From: Streptomyces griseochromogenes
GTDB taxonomy: Bacteria; Actinomycetota; Actinomycetes; Streptomycetales; Streptomycetaceae
Assembly (NCBI RefSeq): GCF_001542625.1
Contig: NZ_CP016279.1
Location: forward strand, 5,766,001 to 5,830,000
Length of the DNA: 64,000 nt
Direction: 5' to 3'
Each line of letters starts with the position of its first letter. Position 1 is the first letter of the stretch. Of the stretch, positions 1-8,665 are shown in pieces. The notes beneath the pieces were generated by a model that made no database searches, had not been told where the DNA came from, and saw only the letters and a program-made list of their open reading frames with translations. Position numbers and translations under genes: made by a program.

Positions 1-774
1 TCCGTCGATGGTCAGGCGGTAGCGCTCGGCGGGGATCAGGCCGACGCCGGCCGACGCGGCGGTCCGGTTGACCGGCAGGCCCTCGGGACCGTGGTCGGGG
101 TGGCGCGGCGCGAGGAGGGTGAGGTCCTTCAACGGCGTGAAGGACTGCCCCACTGTGGTCACTGTGACCGCGCCGACCGCCGCTGCCACCGCCGCGAGCA
201 GGGAGCGTCGATCGGGGCCGTCCTCGGCCGGCAGGGACAGCGTGCCCGGCGAGCGACGGCTCCAGTGTGCCGCGATCTCGGGTGCCTTGACCGCGATGTG
301 CAGCACCAGCGCTCCTACCAGCAGCCAAGCCACGGCGTAGTGCACTTGCACGAAGGAGAAGGGCCACGGGTACCACTGGGCGGTGTTCAGCAGGCCGGTC
401 GCCAGTTCGAAGAGGGCCGCCGCGACCAGGACGGCCACCGACACCCGTTCCAAGGCGTGCCGCACCGAGCGCACCGGGGGCCACTCGAACAGCCGGGGAT
501 ACACCGTCCACAGCTTGGCGAGCAGCAGGGGGATCGCCGCGATACCGGAAGCGACGTGGAGCCCCTGCGTGAACCGGTAGCCCCACACCGGGCGGCTCGG
601 CAGCTCGTTGGCGAGCCATCCGGGCGGGTGCTGCATGAAATGACTGATCAAGCCCGTGCAGAAACACACCGCGAACGCCAGGCCGAGCCACCGCCCGATC
701 GAGGTCGCCGTGCGGGCGTCGTGCAGTCTGCCCTTGAACACGGGCGGAAAGAAGCGCGATCTCATGCCGTCCAT
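1..774 (-). CDS. Molybdopterin-dependent oxidoreductase with N-terminal cytochrome b-type membrane domain (3' end outside window)
   Basis: The frame is open from an ATG at 774 to the left edge (258 codons), so the C-terminus is missing. An in-frame ATG at 765 is an alternative start. The protein begins with about four membrane segments containing histidines (SHFMQHPPG, QGLHVASG, FVQVHYAV, LVLHIAVK) that could bind heme b. A DRRSLL motif with a fifth hydrophobic stretch follows, then the start of the sulfite-oxidase-like molybdopterin domain (LLAPRHPDHGPEGLPVNRT). It aligns along its whole visible length with the complete gene at 2274-3710, for example LLAKLWTVYPRLFEWPPVRS against LLAKLWSVIPKLFEWLPVRS. 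The role is likely a membrane-bound Mo-cofactor oxidoreductase; the substrate cannot be read from sequence. Confidence 0.85.
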   Translation of the reverse strand, partial: MDGMRSRFFPPVFKGRLHDARTATSIGRWLGLAFAVCFCTGLISHFMQHPPGWLANELPSRPVWGYRFTQGLHVASGIAAIPLLLAKLWTVYPRLFEWPPVRSVRHALERVSVAVLVAAALFELATGLLNTAQWYPWPFSFVQVHYAVAWLLVGALVLHIAVKAPEIAAHWSRRSPGTLSLPAEDGPDRRSLLAAVAAAVGAVTVTTVGQSFTPLKDLTLLAPRHPDHGPEGLPVNRTAASAGVGLIPAERYRLTIDG

Positions 775-1004
775 CCCACCCGGAGGAAGGCCGCCATGGA
801 ACGTCCGACCGCCTTACGGAACAGGGACGTCTTGCGGCCATGGCGCACGCGCGGCACCCTCGGGACGCCACCCGTCGCCGTCCAGACCACGTGTGGGTCG
901 GCGCGTTCCCCGTGTTTGGCATTCGACGCGCACGGGACCACCCGCACCCACCTCCAGGGGGCGTCGCCCTGCTCGCTCTCAAAACTCCCCTGGCGCCACA
1001 CCGG

Positions 1005-1184
1005 ATGCACCGACTCGCATGGACCATGGTGCCGCTCGGCCTCTGGCTGATCCTCTCCCCAGCGGTCGCGACGGCATCCCACGGCGTGTCGCCCAGGATC
1101 TTGTGGAGCAACACTTGTACGGGCGTCACCGTGTGCCTGCTCGGCCTGATCGCCGCGAATCGGGCTCCCGACGCATCGGGGTAG
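1005..1184 (+). CDS. Small membrane protein resembling one SPW repeat
   Basis: A 59-residue frame starts at ATG 1005. It has one clear hydrophobic stretch with a pattern like the SPW repeat family: GLWLILSPAVAT, then a tryptophan-containing turn (ILWSNTCTGV), then CLLGLIAANR. The usual SPW signature is degenerate (SPA instead of SPW). No obvious ribosome binding site was seen, and the frame could extend upstream to 840. It could be a decayed fragment of a longer SPW protein. Confidence 0.35.
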   Translation: MHRLAWTMVPLGLWLILSPAVATASHGVSPRILWSNTCTGVTVCLLGLIAANRAPDASG

Positions 1185-1228
1185 GCACCACGGACCCCGA
1201 CCATGCCATGACCGGCTGCCGTTCCGTG

Positions 1229-1765
1229 TCAGGCGTCGTGCTCCATCGCTCCGTCCACGGTCCAGCCGAGCGAGTGCGGCTCCGGATCGTCCGCCGCCGG
1301 AGCCAAAGGCTCGCCTCCCGCCTCGTTGAAGGCGTTGAGCACCTCGACGAGCGCGAGGCGCTCGGTCGGGCGAAGTCGTTCGACGATGGCGGCGATGTCG
1401 GCTCGACGCCGGGCGGTGACTTCCTCGACGGTGCGCCGGCCTTCCGCGATCGGCCGCAGCAGGGTCTCGCGACGGTTGGCGGGATTGGCCTTGCGGTCGG
1501 CGAGCCCGGCGACGATGAGCCGGTCGACCATCCGCATGACGGTGGAGGGTGCAACCTGGAGCAGCTCGGCGAGCGCGACCAGCTTGGTCTCCCCCAGGTG
1601 GACAGCACGACCAGCATCCGGAACTGCGGGAGGGTCACGCGCTCCTCGACCTCGGCGAGGGAACGGGCGGAGACCGCTATACGAGCTCGCCGCAGCGGCG
1701 CAGCAGGCCATGAGGCCGAGCGCGTAGGGGTCGTCGTCGGCGTCGTACAGCTCCTCCTCGTCCAT
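1229..1765 (-). pseudogene. MarR-family regulator disrupted by frameshifts
   Basis: Three reading frames together spell one MarR-type regulator. The N-terminus (MDEEELYDADDDPYALGLM) is in one frame and LLRRCGELV in a second. RIAVSARSLAEVEERVTLPQ and FRMLVVLSTWG are in a third. The recognition helix and wing (ALAELLQVAPSTVMRMVDRL, then ADRKANPANRRETLL) return to the first frame. The shifts fall near 1700, 1680 and 1595. The start lies 3 bases after the stop of the membrane protein at 1768-2271, so it was probably the last gene of a leftward operon with the molybdopterin enzyme. As written it cannot make a full regulator; clustered sequencing errors are the alternative. Confidence 0.7.
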
Positions 1766-1767
1766 TG

Positions 1768-2271
1768 TCACGGTGCTGCGCCATGCCCTGCGGCGGGTCC
1801 GGTGTCGTCTCCGTGGCCGGCCCGCCTGACGCGGCGCAGTCTGATCGCGAAGGCCACCGCGGAGGCCGCGAAGAGCACGCCGGTGATCGCCAGCCATCGG
1901 CCGAGGTAGACGCTGTCGGACAGCCCGGTGTCACCGGGGTAGGGAACCGCCAGACGGAAGACGAGGGGAAACCAGACCAGCAGGAGAAGACCCGACAGGA
2001 ACGCGGGGACGCGCAGGTGGTTGATCCACGGCACCGTCGGTCCGTCGGCGGCTCGGTGCCGCAGGACGGAGAGGGCGGACAGGTCGGCCAGCGAGTACAG
2101 GGGCAGCAGGATGAGGTCATGGAGGATCGCCGCACCGACGAACCAGATCGCCACCTCCCAGGGCTGGACGGCGAACAGGCGCACCAGGGCGTAGCCGGTC
2201 AGGGCGAACGAGGCGATCAGGACGAGCAGGTGGAGGGGGCCGGAGCCGTACCAGCGGACGAATCGTGCCAT
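1768..2271 (-). CDS. Integral membrane protein in the molybdopterin oxidoreductase operon
   Basis: A 167-residue protein from ATG 2271, two bases after the stop of the upstream oxidoreductase, so the two are probably co-transcribed. Four to five hydrophobic segments are visible (LHLLVLIASFALTGYALV, VAIWFVGAAILHDLILLPLY, AFLSGLLLLVWFPLVF, WLAITGVLFAASAVAFAI). The histidine in AAILHDLIL could be a ligand. The C-terminal tail is polar and rich in glycine and alanine. No family was recognised. The tight linkage suggests a membrane partner of the oxidoreductase. Confidence 0.75.
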   Translation of the reverse strand: MARFVRWYGSGPLHLLVLIASFALTGYALVRLFAVQPWEVAIWFVGAAILHDLILLPLYSLADLSALSVLRHRAADGPTVPWINHLRVPAFLSGLLLLVWFPLVFRLAVPYPGDTGLSDSVYLGRWLAITGVLFAASAVAFAIRLRRVRRAGHGDDTGPAAGHGAAP

Positions 2272-2273
2272 GG

Positions 2274-3710
2274 TCACGCCCTGAAGGTGAGCCGGTGGAC
2301 CCACTTGGTGTTGTTCACGCCGGGGTTGGCCGGGACGATGATGCGGGCCGGGTAGCCGTGGTCGAGTGAGAGGGCCGCGCCGTTGACGCGGAGTGCGAGC
2401 AGCGCTCGGGGGTCGTGGATCTGGTTGCCGCGCAGCACCACCCGGGTGAAGGGGCCGGGGGGGTGGATGGACTGGACCAGAACGCTTCTGGCGTCGGGCA
2501 GTCCGGCCAGCGCGGCGAGGTCGGCCAGCCGTAGGCCGCTCCAGTGCTGGTCTTCGGTGGACCATCCCTCCACGCAGGCGATCGGCAGTGCGGCGGTGTG
2601 CTGGGGCATCGCCAGGAGCTGATCGCGGGTGAAGACCCGTGGCGCTCCGCGTCCGTGCGCCTCCAGCCGCCAGGTGGGTCCGACGAGCGCGGGGGTGACG
2701 CCCACTTTCGCCGCCGTCTTGTTGATCTGGAAGCTGTTCGGCCCGCTGTCCGGATCGCGGTTGTGCGGCGCGAGCAGGGCTGTGCCGCGCAGCCATCCGC
2801 CGATGCTCTGTCCGGCGGTCACGACGAGGAGGAGCAGCGATCCGGCTCCCACCATGCCCACCGCGCCGCGGCGGGTCATCGTGGGCGTGGCGGGAGCGGC
2901 TGCCACCAGGCCGTCGGGATCGGGGGGTTCGGGCATGGTGTGGGCGAGGTCGGTGCGCAGTTCGGCGCCCAGGTCGCGTGAGCGCAGGGCCTGGGTCATC
3001 CGGCCGAGTCTGAGGCACACGTGGACGACGAAGGCGGCGATGAACACCCAGGCGCCGTAGAAGTGCAGGCGGTAGAACGAGCCCGGGAAGACGTAGTAGA
3101 GCTGAATGTTGACGATGCCGGTGACGAACTCGAAGATGACGCCGCCGACCAGCATCAGCAGCGAAAGCCGCTCCAGGCCGTGGGCGACGGAACGCACCGG
3201 CAGCCATTCGAACAGCTTCGGGATCACCGACCACAACTTGGCCAGCAACACCGGAACCAGCACCACACCCAGCGTCACGTGCACGCCCTGGAGCAGCCGG
3301 TACAACCAGTACGGATGCGTGGGCCAGCTGAAGAGGTAGAAGCCGAGGACGCCCTTGTCGGGGGTCTCGTCGTTGAGGGGGCTCAGGTCGGGGTTGTAGG
3401 AAGCGTAGGAGAGCAGTCCGGTGATGAACAGGATCGGAATACCGATCAGGAGAACCAGTCCGAACACCGATGTCAGCCAAGGCCCGCGGATCGGACTGCG
3501 CCAGAATCCAGGACGGAACGGCCCCGGGGGCGGGGGCAGCTGTCCCACACGCTGTGCCGCTGCCAGAGTCCGAGCACGGCCCGCAGCAGCGGCAGCAGCC
3601 ACAGCGCCCAGCACGCGTTTCAGTCGCTTCAGCGCCGGCTTCTCTTCCGGCCTGCGGCGTCGCGACCCACCGGTTGGGGCCGGACCCGGCGGCCGTTCGC
3701 CACTTGCCAT
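2274..3710 (-). CDS. Molybdopterin-dependent oxidoreductase fused to cytochrome b-type membrane domain
   Basis: The complete 478-residue paralogue of the gene at the left edge. After a basic, proline-rich N-terminus of about 75 residues come four membrane helices with histidines placed for heme b (LLQGVHVTLG, YRLHFYGAW, AFVVHVCLR). A TRRGAVG motif with a fifth hydrophobic segment follows, then a sulfite-oxidase-type molybdopterin domain. That domain has the expected cysteine in ALPIACVEGWSTEDQHWSG, which in this family ligates molybdenum. The layout places the Mo domain outside the membrane, passing electrons to or from quinones through the b-type domain; this is inferred from family architecture. 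It heads an operon with the membrane protein and the broken MarR gene downstream. Confidence 0.9.
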   Translation of the reverse strand: MASGERPPGPAPTGGSRRRRPEEKPALKRLKRVLGAVAAAAAAGRARTLAAAQRVGQLPPPPGPFRPGFWRSPIRGPWLTSVFGLVLLIGIPILFITGLLSYASYNPDLSPLNDETPDKGVLGFYLFSWPTHPYWLYRLLQGVHVTLGVVLVPVLLAKLWSVIPKLFEWLPVRSVAHGLERLSLLMLVGGVIFEFVTGIVNIQLYYVFPGSFYRLHFYGAWVFIAAFVVHVCLRLGRMTQALRSRDLGAELRTDLAHTMPEPPDPDGLVAAAPATPTMTRRGAVGMVGAGSLLLLVVTAGQSIGGWLRGTALLAPHNRDPDSGPNSFQINKTAAKVGVTPALVGPTWRLEAHGRGAPRVFTRDQLLAMPQHTAALPIACVEGWSTEDQHWSGLRLADLAALAGLPDARSVLVQSIHPPGPFTRVVLRGNQIHDPRALLALRVNGAALSLDHGYPARIIVPANPGVNNTKWVHRLTFRA

Positions 3711-4055
3711 CGGCCGTCTCCTCCAGTCTTCGAGCCGCGCTCACACAAGGACGGCCGCAATGCCACGACCCATGCCGGACGAACAGGGCACCTACAAGCT
3801 GGCACAGGTCAGGTGGGCTGTCCGGGCCTGAAGTGCAAGCGGGTGTCTGTCACCAGCCGAACGGCCCAACCACCGCCTCGGCGATATCCAGGCCCCCGTG
3901 CCTCGTGGTCGCGTCACCCTCATCAGAAGTGGCCCGTCCTTCCACGGCCGTTCGGTCGAGCGTGCCGTGGGCGTGGATGCCTGCGCCGGACCCTGCAAGG
4001 GCATCGGGCGCCCGGTCACCGGTTCACACCGCCGTCCGGCTGCTGAGTGTCTGCG

Positions 4056-4173
4056 CGGCCTCGACCTCCAGCGCGTCAACGACGGCCACCCGCTCACCCT
4101 GCCGCTGCCCGCCACCTACGTCATCGATCGCGCCGGCCCCATCCGACGACCGCTGAGCGTTGTGACCCGCTGA
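4056..4173 (+). pseudogene. C-terminal remnant of an AhpC/TSA-type peroxiredoxin
   Basis: The frame reads LDLQRVNDGHPLTLPLPATY followed by VIDRAGPIRR. This matches the late part of thioredoxin-fold peroxiredoxins of the AhpC/TSA type, which end with a 'LP.PATYVID..G.IR' strand. The N-terminal active-site cysteine region is absent, and the frame upstream to 3898 does not resemble the family. The sequence stops shortly after the conserved strand. It is a relic, not a working enzyme. Confidence 0.45.
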
Positions 4174-4518
4174 CCTCGACGGACGGACCGCGGAATCGCA
4201 AACCAGGGTCGACCTTGTGGACGACCCGCTTCGAGTGCCCGGACGCCGTCCCGGAGACGATGCACGCCGCGTTCACGTCCGTGCAGCAGGAAGTCCACGC
4301 CATCGCCGACGCCCACGGCCGCGTCCAGGTCCTGTGCCGCGACACCGTCGACGACCCTTCCGCTGCTTCCCCCGCTCCGCTGCCGTGCCACATGAGCGGT
4401 GACGGCGCCAGGGCCTTGCCTGGAGGCACGGTCCGCCCCCTCAGGCCGGGATTGCCGCGACCGGCGCAGGGGCGGGCGCCTGCTCCCGGTGGAGGCGGCC
4501 GTCCGGCCCTTGGTGCCC
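4174..4518. other. Interval with unassigned decayed coding sequence
   Basis: On the plus strand about 4205-4400 keeps strongly GC-rich third codon positions in one frame (contains FECPDAVPETMHAAFTS and ADAHGRVQVLCRDT), but has no convincing start or recognisable family. It is most likely debris of a coding region linked to the peroxiredoxin relic. Confidence 0.3.
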
Positions 4519-5256
4519 CTACCGGTGTTCGGGGTTTTCGTAGTCGCGGCGGCAGCCGGCGTCCCATGCGGTGCGCTGGTTGCCGTAGGCGGGGATGCCG
4601 CCGAGGTCCTTCAAGGCCCGGGCCAGGTGCAGCAGGTTCCAGGTCATGAAGGTGGTGTTGCGGTTGGTGAAGTCGTTCTCCGGGCCGCCCGAGCCGGGAT
4701 CGAGGTAGGAGGGGCCCGGGCCCGCCTCGCCGATCCATCCGGCGTCCGCCTGGGGCGGGATGGTGTAGCCCAGGTGCTGCAGGCTGTAGAGCACGTTCAT
4801 GGCGCAGTGCTTGACGCCGTCCTCGTTGCCGGTGATCAGGCAGCCGCCGACGCGACCGTAGTAGGCGTACTGGCCGGCTTCGTTGAGCAGGCTGGAGCAG
4901 GCGTAGAGGCGTTCGATCACGCGTTTCATCACGGAGCTGTTGTCGCCGAGCCAGATAGGGCCGGCCAGCACGAGGATGTCGGCTGCCAGGACCTGCTGGT
5001 ACAGGCCAGGCCAGGCGTCGGTCTCCCAGCCGTGTTTCGTCATGTCGGGCCAGACGCCGGTGGCGATGTCGTGGTCGACGGCCCGGAGGACTTCCACATG
5101 CACGCCCTGCGCGTCCAGGATGGCGGTGCTGTGGTCGATCAGGCCCTGGGTGTTGCTTGTCTCCGGCGAGCGCTTGAGTGTGCAGTTGATCACCAAGGCA
5201 CGCAGGTCGTCGTATCGGGCCGGCGGTGTGTCGGTGGCGGGCGACGAAGCGGTCAC
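4519..5256 (-). CDS. Flavodoxin-like NAD(P)H-dependent FMN reductase family protein
   Basis: A 245-residue protein. The GTG at 5256 is chosen because GGGAGGA sits just upstream; a longer ATG frame to 5376 lacks such a site. The first beta strand and loop (LRALVINCTLKRSPETSNTQ) form the FMN-phosphate loop of flavodoxin-like reductases. ADILVLAGPIWLGDNSSVMK is the second FMN-contacting loop, followed by KRVIERLYA. GGCLITGNEDGVKHCAMNV fits the third. The protein is cytoplasmic and would reduce flavin or quinone-like substrates. It is transcribed away from the truncated acetolactate synthase-like gene at 5460. Confidence 0.85.
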   Translation of the reverse strand: MTASSPATDTPPARYDDLRALVINCTLKRSPETSNTQGLIDHSTAILDAQGVHVEVLRAVDHDIATGVWPDMTKHGWETDAWPGLYQQVLAADILVLAGPIWLGDNSSVMKRVIERLYACSSLLNEAGQYAYYGRVGGCLITGNEDGVKHCAMNVLYSLQHLGYTIPPQADAGWIGEAGPGPSYLDPGSGGPENDFTNRNTTFMTWNLLHLARALKDLGGIPAYGNQRTAWDAGCRRDYENPEHR

Positions 5257-5459
5257 ACGGTCCTCCCAGAACCCTCTGCGCAGCACGATGCTCGGCGGCG
5301 CGCGTCCACATCGGGCTCCAGCTTGCGGGCAGCCCGGGGCGGCCGCCATCACAGTGCCGCCGAACGGCCTCGGCATGCTTGAGGCATCGGTATCCGCACG
5401 GCCGCCTCGGTCGGCGGCCGATGAGTGCCGGGGTCGGTGGGCGTGCCTACGTTCGTCTC

Positions 5460-5806
5460 ATGGGTACCGAAGGCGCGAGCGAGTCGCGGAACACGGCAGC
5501 AGTGGAGGACGTCGCGCACCTGTTGGTGCGCTGTTTGCGGGCCGAGGGTGTGGAGCACGTGTTCGGGATTCCGGGCGAGGAGAACATCCGGTTCGTCGAC
5601 GCGCTGAACGACTCCGGGATCCGGTACATCCTGGTGCGCCACGAGCAGACCGCCTCGTTCATGGCGGAGATCTACGGGCGGCTCACCGGCCGCGCCGGGG
5701 TGTGCTCGGCGACGCTGGGACCTGGTGCGATCAATCTGCTGCCCGGCACCGCGGATGCCATGACCAACAGCGCACCCATGGTGGCCCTGGCCGCGCAGGG
5801 GTCTCG
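5460..5806 (+). pseudogene. N-terminal fragment of acetolactate synthase-like TPP enzyme
   Basis: About 115 codons match the N-terminal pyrimidine-binding domain of thiamine-diphosphate enzymes of the acetolactate synthase type: AEGVEHVFGIPGEENIRFVD, then RHEQTASFMAEIYGRLTGRA, then SATLGPGAINLLPGTADAMT and APMVALAAQGS. Family members run to about 550 residues. Homology stops abruptly at about 5806; beyond it the plus strand is antisense to a membrane protein gene. The central and PP-binding domains are gone, so it is non-functional. The breakpoint is shared with the truncated gene on the other strand. Confidence 0.85.
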
Positions 5807-6763
5807 CTGCGCCACCTGCCATTCGGCACGGGCGTGCGCCGGCTCGATGCGGCGCCCCACGGCCAACGTCGCGAAGACGACCGTGGTGAACACGGCCACG
5901 TGCCCGCACACCAACAGCGCCGTACCCAGACGCGCTCCGAACAGCCTCGCACCCTCACCGGCCAGGACGAGCCAGCCCAGCAGAGGTGGTCCTACCAGGA
6001 CGGTGGCGAACAGCCGACGCCCCAGCGCGCCCGTGGTGCCCGCGTTCATCAGCAGTCCGGCCAGACCCTGGTCCGGCCGGGCGAGGAAGGCGGCGATGCC
6101 CAGCAGCGCGAGAGCCAGCCCCGTGTACAGGGCCATGCCCTTGTAGGCGCCGAACCGTTCCAGTTCGGGCACGGCGTACGCGAACCCGTACAGGCGCAGC
6201 ATTCCCAGTGTGAGGACGGCCAGGCCCGGGACCTGACTCGTCCAGGCGGGAAGCCGGCGCGTGCTCGCGCAGAGGGCCGCCACGCCGCCGGCCATCAGTG
6301 CCGCAGCCGTGTTCGGCGCCATCCGTCCGGGCACTTCTGTCGCCACCCGCGCCGTGTCGTCCCTGAAGAGGAGTTCATCGATGCCCAGGCCCGCCCCGGT
6401 CAGGTACTCCACCATGGTGAGCCCGCCGATCAAAGCGGCCAGGGCTGCGGCTGCACGGGCTGCGGTGATCGCCCACGGAGTGACGCGTCTGCGAGCCACC
6501 AGAAACAGGGAGACACCGAGTGCCAGCAGTGCCACGGCGGTGTTCGCCTTCATGGTCGTGTCGGCACCGGGCATGCGCCTCAGGGCGCCGATGCCGAGAA
6601 TCCAGCCGGAGAGACCCGCTGCGCCCAGCACAGCTGCCGCCAGGGCGGCACCCTGAGCCACAGCGCAAGCAGCGTCCAGGACGGCATGCTGGTACGGCAG
6701 GTCCGCGGCCTGCTCTGCTCCAAGCGCGCCAGGCAACTCGGGCGTCTGATGCTCTGTCGTCAC
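5807..6763 (-). pseudogene. N-terminal membrane domain of a sensor kinase-like protein, 3' truncated
   Basis: From GTG 6763 (AGGTGAG upstream) the frame encodes about 300 residues of mostly membrane helices. They resemble the multi-helix input domains of some bacterial sensor kinases (MKANTAVALLALGVSLFLVA, LTMVEYLTGAGLGIDELLF, MAPNTAAALMAGGVAALCAS). It ends at the point where a coiled linker to the cytoplasmic output domain would begin (LAVGRRIEPAHARAEWQVAQ). No kinase, PAS or GGDEF domain follows. The frame stays open to 5672, but that part is antisense to the acetolactate synthase fragment. Assignment of the missing half as a sensor kinase is inference. Confidence 0.65.
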
Positions 6764-7316
6764 TGAACACTCACCTAACACCCTAAATAATGTGGCGGCC
6801 TCGTGCCCTGCGCCGAAAACGCATGTCATGCGGCCCCGGTCGCATCCACCAGACAGTGATCAACTAGACAACACATCGCCCACAAAGCGGTTCCGTCAGG
6901 GTGCGGCCTTCGAGGCACGAAGTGTCACGGCAATTGCCGGCGCGCAATCAGCAACAGCTGCCGCGCCGACGGCCACCTTTGCCGTCAGGGGGATCGGGAG
7001 CGGGGCTTCGGCAAGCCGCGGGATCGTATTGAGTGGGGCTGCGGCCCACTCTTGTCGATTTGGAGCGGTGGCAGGGTCAGCCGTAGCGGCGGTCAGTCAC
7101 CATGACCAGTCCCGTCGTCAGCCCGGCAAAGCCGATGCCAAGGACGGGAACGCCGGGGCGCCGGGCAGGATGCACAAGGAGGCCCAGACGCCGTGAGCAC
7201 AGCGCTGACGACTGCGAGAGTGGCGCCGTTGCGTCGTTCGGGTAGGAAGTTCCTCAGCGTTTGGGCGCGCTTCCTGGGGGCGGGGACGGCGCACTGCCTG
7301 GTGCACCTGGGCCTCG
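6764..7316. other. Intergenic region with a possible decayed minus-strand gene end
   Basis: No complete gene is supported. On the minus strand at 7081-7260 three frames hold pieces that look like the end of a small membrane protein (PVLGIGFAGLTTGLVMVTDR and GVWASLCILPGAPAF), which suggests a frameshifted relic. The interval 6780-7080 is comparatively AT-rich and shows nothing recognisable. Confidence 0.3.
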
Positions 7317-7916
7317 TCATGCCATTGGATCCCACCCGGGTTCCAGTCTGTCGAGGAGGACGTTGAAGGCCAGGCCGGCCCGCTCCCAGTCGCCGTGGGC
7401 AAGGGGGGCCATGAGCAAGCCGAAGGTGGCGTCGGTCAGGACAGTCGCCTCGGTCCAGGCTCGGTCGTGGTCCAGGCCGAGGTCGCGGAAGACGGAGGTG
7501 AGCAGGTCCGTCCATGCGGTGATGATGTCGCGCATGACGGGTCCGTAGCGGTCCGGGTGCAGCACTTCGGCACTCATGATCTCGAGGTACAAGGGAAGCG
7601 TGGCGCGTACGTCCGGGGCGCTGAACTGCCGCCACAGCTCCTCCATGAAACGGCGCAGGCCCTCAGGGTCGGTGGGCGAGCCGACGGTCTTCAGAATGTC
7701 GCGGGTGCGCAGGAGGGGCCGACGTTCGTAGACGGCGAGTGCCTCGGCGACCATGCGTTCCTTGGTGCCGAAGTAGTACAGGAGCATGCGGTCACTGGTA
7801 CCGAGGGCTCGGGCCAGTGGGCGCAGGGAGAGGTCCGCGAGGCCGTTCTGCAGCAGGTAGTCGCGGATTCGGTCGAGAAGGTCGCGTCGTTTGACCGGGT
7901 CGGGCGAGCGGGGCAT
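7317..7916 (-). CDS. TetR-family transcriptional regulator
   Basis: A 199-residue protein. The ATG at 7916 (MPRSPDPVKRRDLLDRIRDY) is chosen because TAGGAG precedes it; the frame can extend to 7997 without a better site. The N-terminal helix-turn-helix is intact (LADLSLRPLARALGTSDRML, then YYFGTKERMVAEAL), with the YYF.TKE signature of TetR proteins. The C-terminal part is a helical ligand-binding domain. Two 20-base direct repeats lie at 7986-8034 between this gene and the divergent ATPase gene, so it probably represses itself and the neighbour. Confidence 0.9.
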   Translation of the reverse strand: MPRSPDPVKRRDLLDRIRDYLLQNGLADLSLRPLARALGTSDRMLLYYFGTKERMVAEALAVYERRPLLRTRDILKTVGSPTDPEGLRRFMEELWRQFSAPDVRATLPLYLEIMSAEVLHPDRYGPVMRDIITAWTDLLTSVFRDLGLDHDRAWTEATVLTDATFGLLMAPLAHGDWERAGLAFNVLLDRLEPGWDPMA

Positions 7917-7985
7917 GCGGGCTCCTAGGGACGGGAGAGGCGACTCCCGTTTGTCCGTTCTAACCACTTTTGGGGGGATCTTTAC

Positions 7986-8034
7986 CGTAGCACCCATTAC
8001 ATGTATATTTTAAGCGTAGCGGATGCTACATGTA
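7986..8034. promoter_or_regulatory. Paired operator-like direct repeats between TetR gene and ATPase gene
   Basis: Two copies of a 20-base element, CGTAGCACCCATTACATGTA (7986-8005) and CGTAGCGGATGCTACATGTA (8015-8034), start 29 bases apart. They share CGTAGC at the left and TACATGTA at the right. The second copy contains a perfect GTAGC-4-GCTAC inverted repeat. The region is AT-rich relative to its surroundings and lies between divergent genes, as expected for TetR sites overlapping promoters. Confidence 0.6.
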
Positions 8035-8104
8035 CGAGCCTGGCGCATGCCCGGCACGTCACCACCGCCCCCGTCCGCCACCAGCCCAGAAGGGACCGAT
8101 CTCC

Positions 8105-8665
8105 ATGCTCAGGGCCTTTGGCCGTCTCCTCGCCCGCCGCCGGGAAGGTCGACCCTCGCCTGCCACCGCCCCCTCGTGGGCCGCCAGGCAGCAGGCCCTC
8201 TGGTCCCGCAGCCTCGCACCGCTGCGGCCGCTGGACGCGCCCCGCGGCCGCGCCACCGCATGGGACGCCTCCTGGCCCCTGCGGCGGGAACTGACCTCAG
8301 TGCGCGCGGCCCGCCACCTGACGACCGCACAACTGGGCGACTGGGCTGTGGACGACCTGGCCGACACCGCGGAGCTTCTGGTCAGCGAACTGGTCACCAA
8401 CGCCCTGCGTCACACGCGGGGCCCGCTCAGGCTCAACCTGCGGCTGCGCAACTCCCGCCTGCTGTGCGAGGTCGAGGACACCGAGTCCTCCGGCCCCGTA
8501 CGCAACGTCGCCGATCCGGACGCGGAGGGCGGTCGCGGCATCGAACTCCTCGAACTGCTCGCGGACGCCTGGGGCAGCGTCCGGACGGCCACCGGCAAGA
8601 TCACTTGGTTCGAGCTTCAGTCCAAGGGCCGGTCGGCGAGCAGCGGCGCGGTCGGCCCTGCGTGA
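8105..8665 (+). CDS. ATP-binding anti-sigma/serine kinase-type regulatory protein
   Basis: A 186-residue protein from ATG 8105 with AAGGGA upstream; an in-frame ATG at 8030 lies inside the operator repeats and is less likely. The C-terminal half is a GHKL-type ATPase domain: ELLVSELVTNALRHTRGPL is the N box, EVEDTESSGP the G1 region and EGGRGIELLELLADAWG the G2 region. Stand-alone proteins of this kind are common in Streptomyces and act as anti-sigma or serine kinase modules. About 70 N-terminal residues are basic and low in complexity. The shared upstream region suggests control by the divergent TetR protein. Confidence 0.85.
   Translation: MLRAFGRLLARRREGRPSPATAPSWAARQQALWSRSLAPLRPLDAPRGRATAWDASWPLRRELTSVRAARHLTTAQLGDWAVDDLADTAELLVSELVTNALRHTRGPLRLNLRLRNSRLLCEVEDTESSGPVRNVADPDAEGGRGIELLELLADAWGSVRTATGKITWFELQSKGRSASSGAVGPA

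Noticed and set aside
91..1050. 319-codon plus-strand open frame at the left edge
   Set aside because: It is antisense to the partial molybdopterin oxidoreductase, whose minus-strand translation matches a paralogue in the same window.
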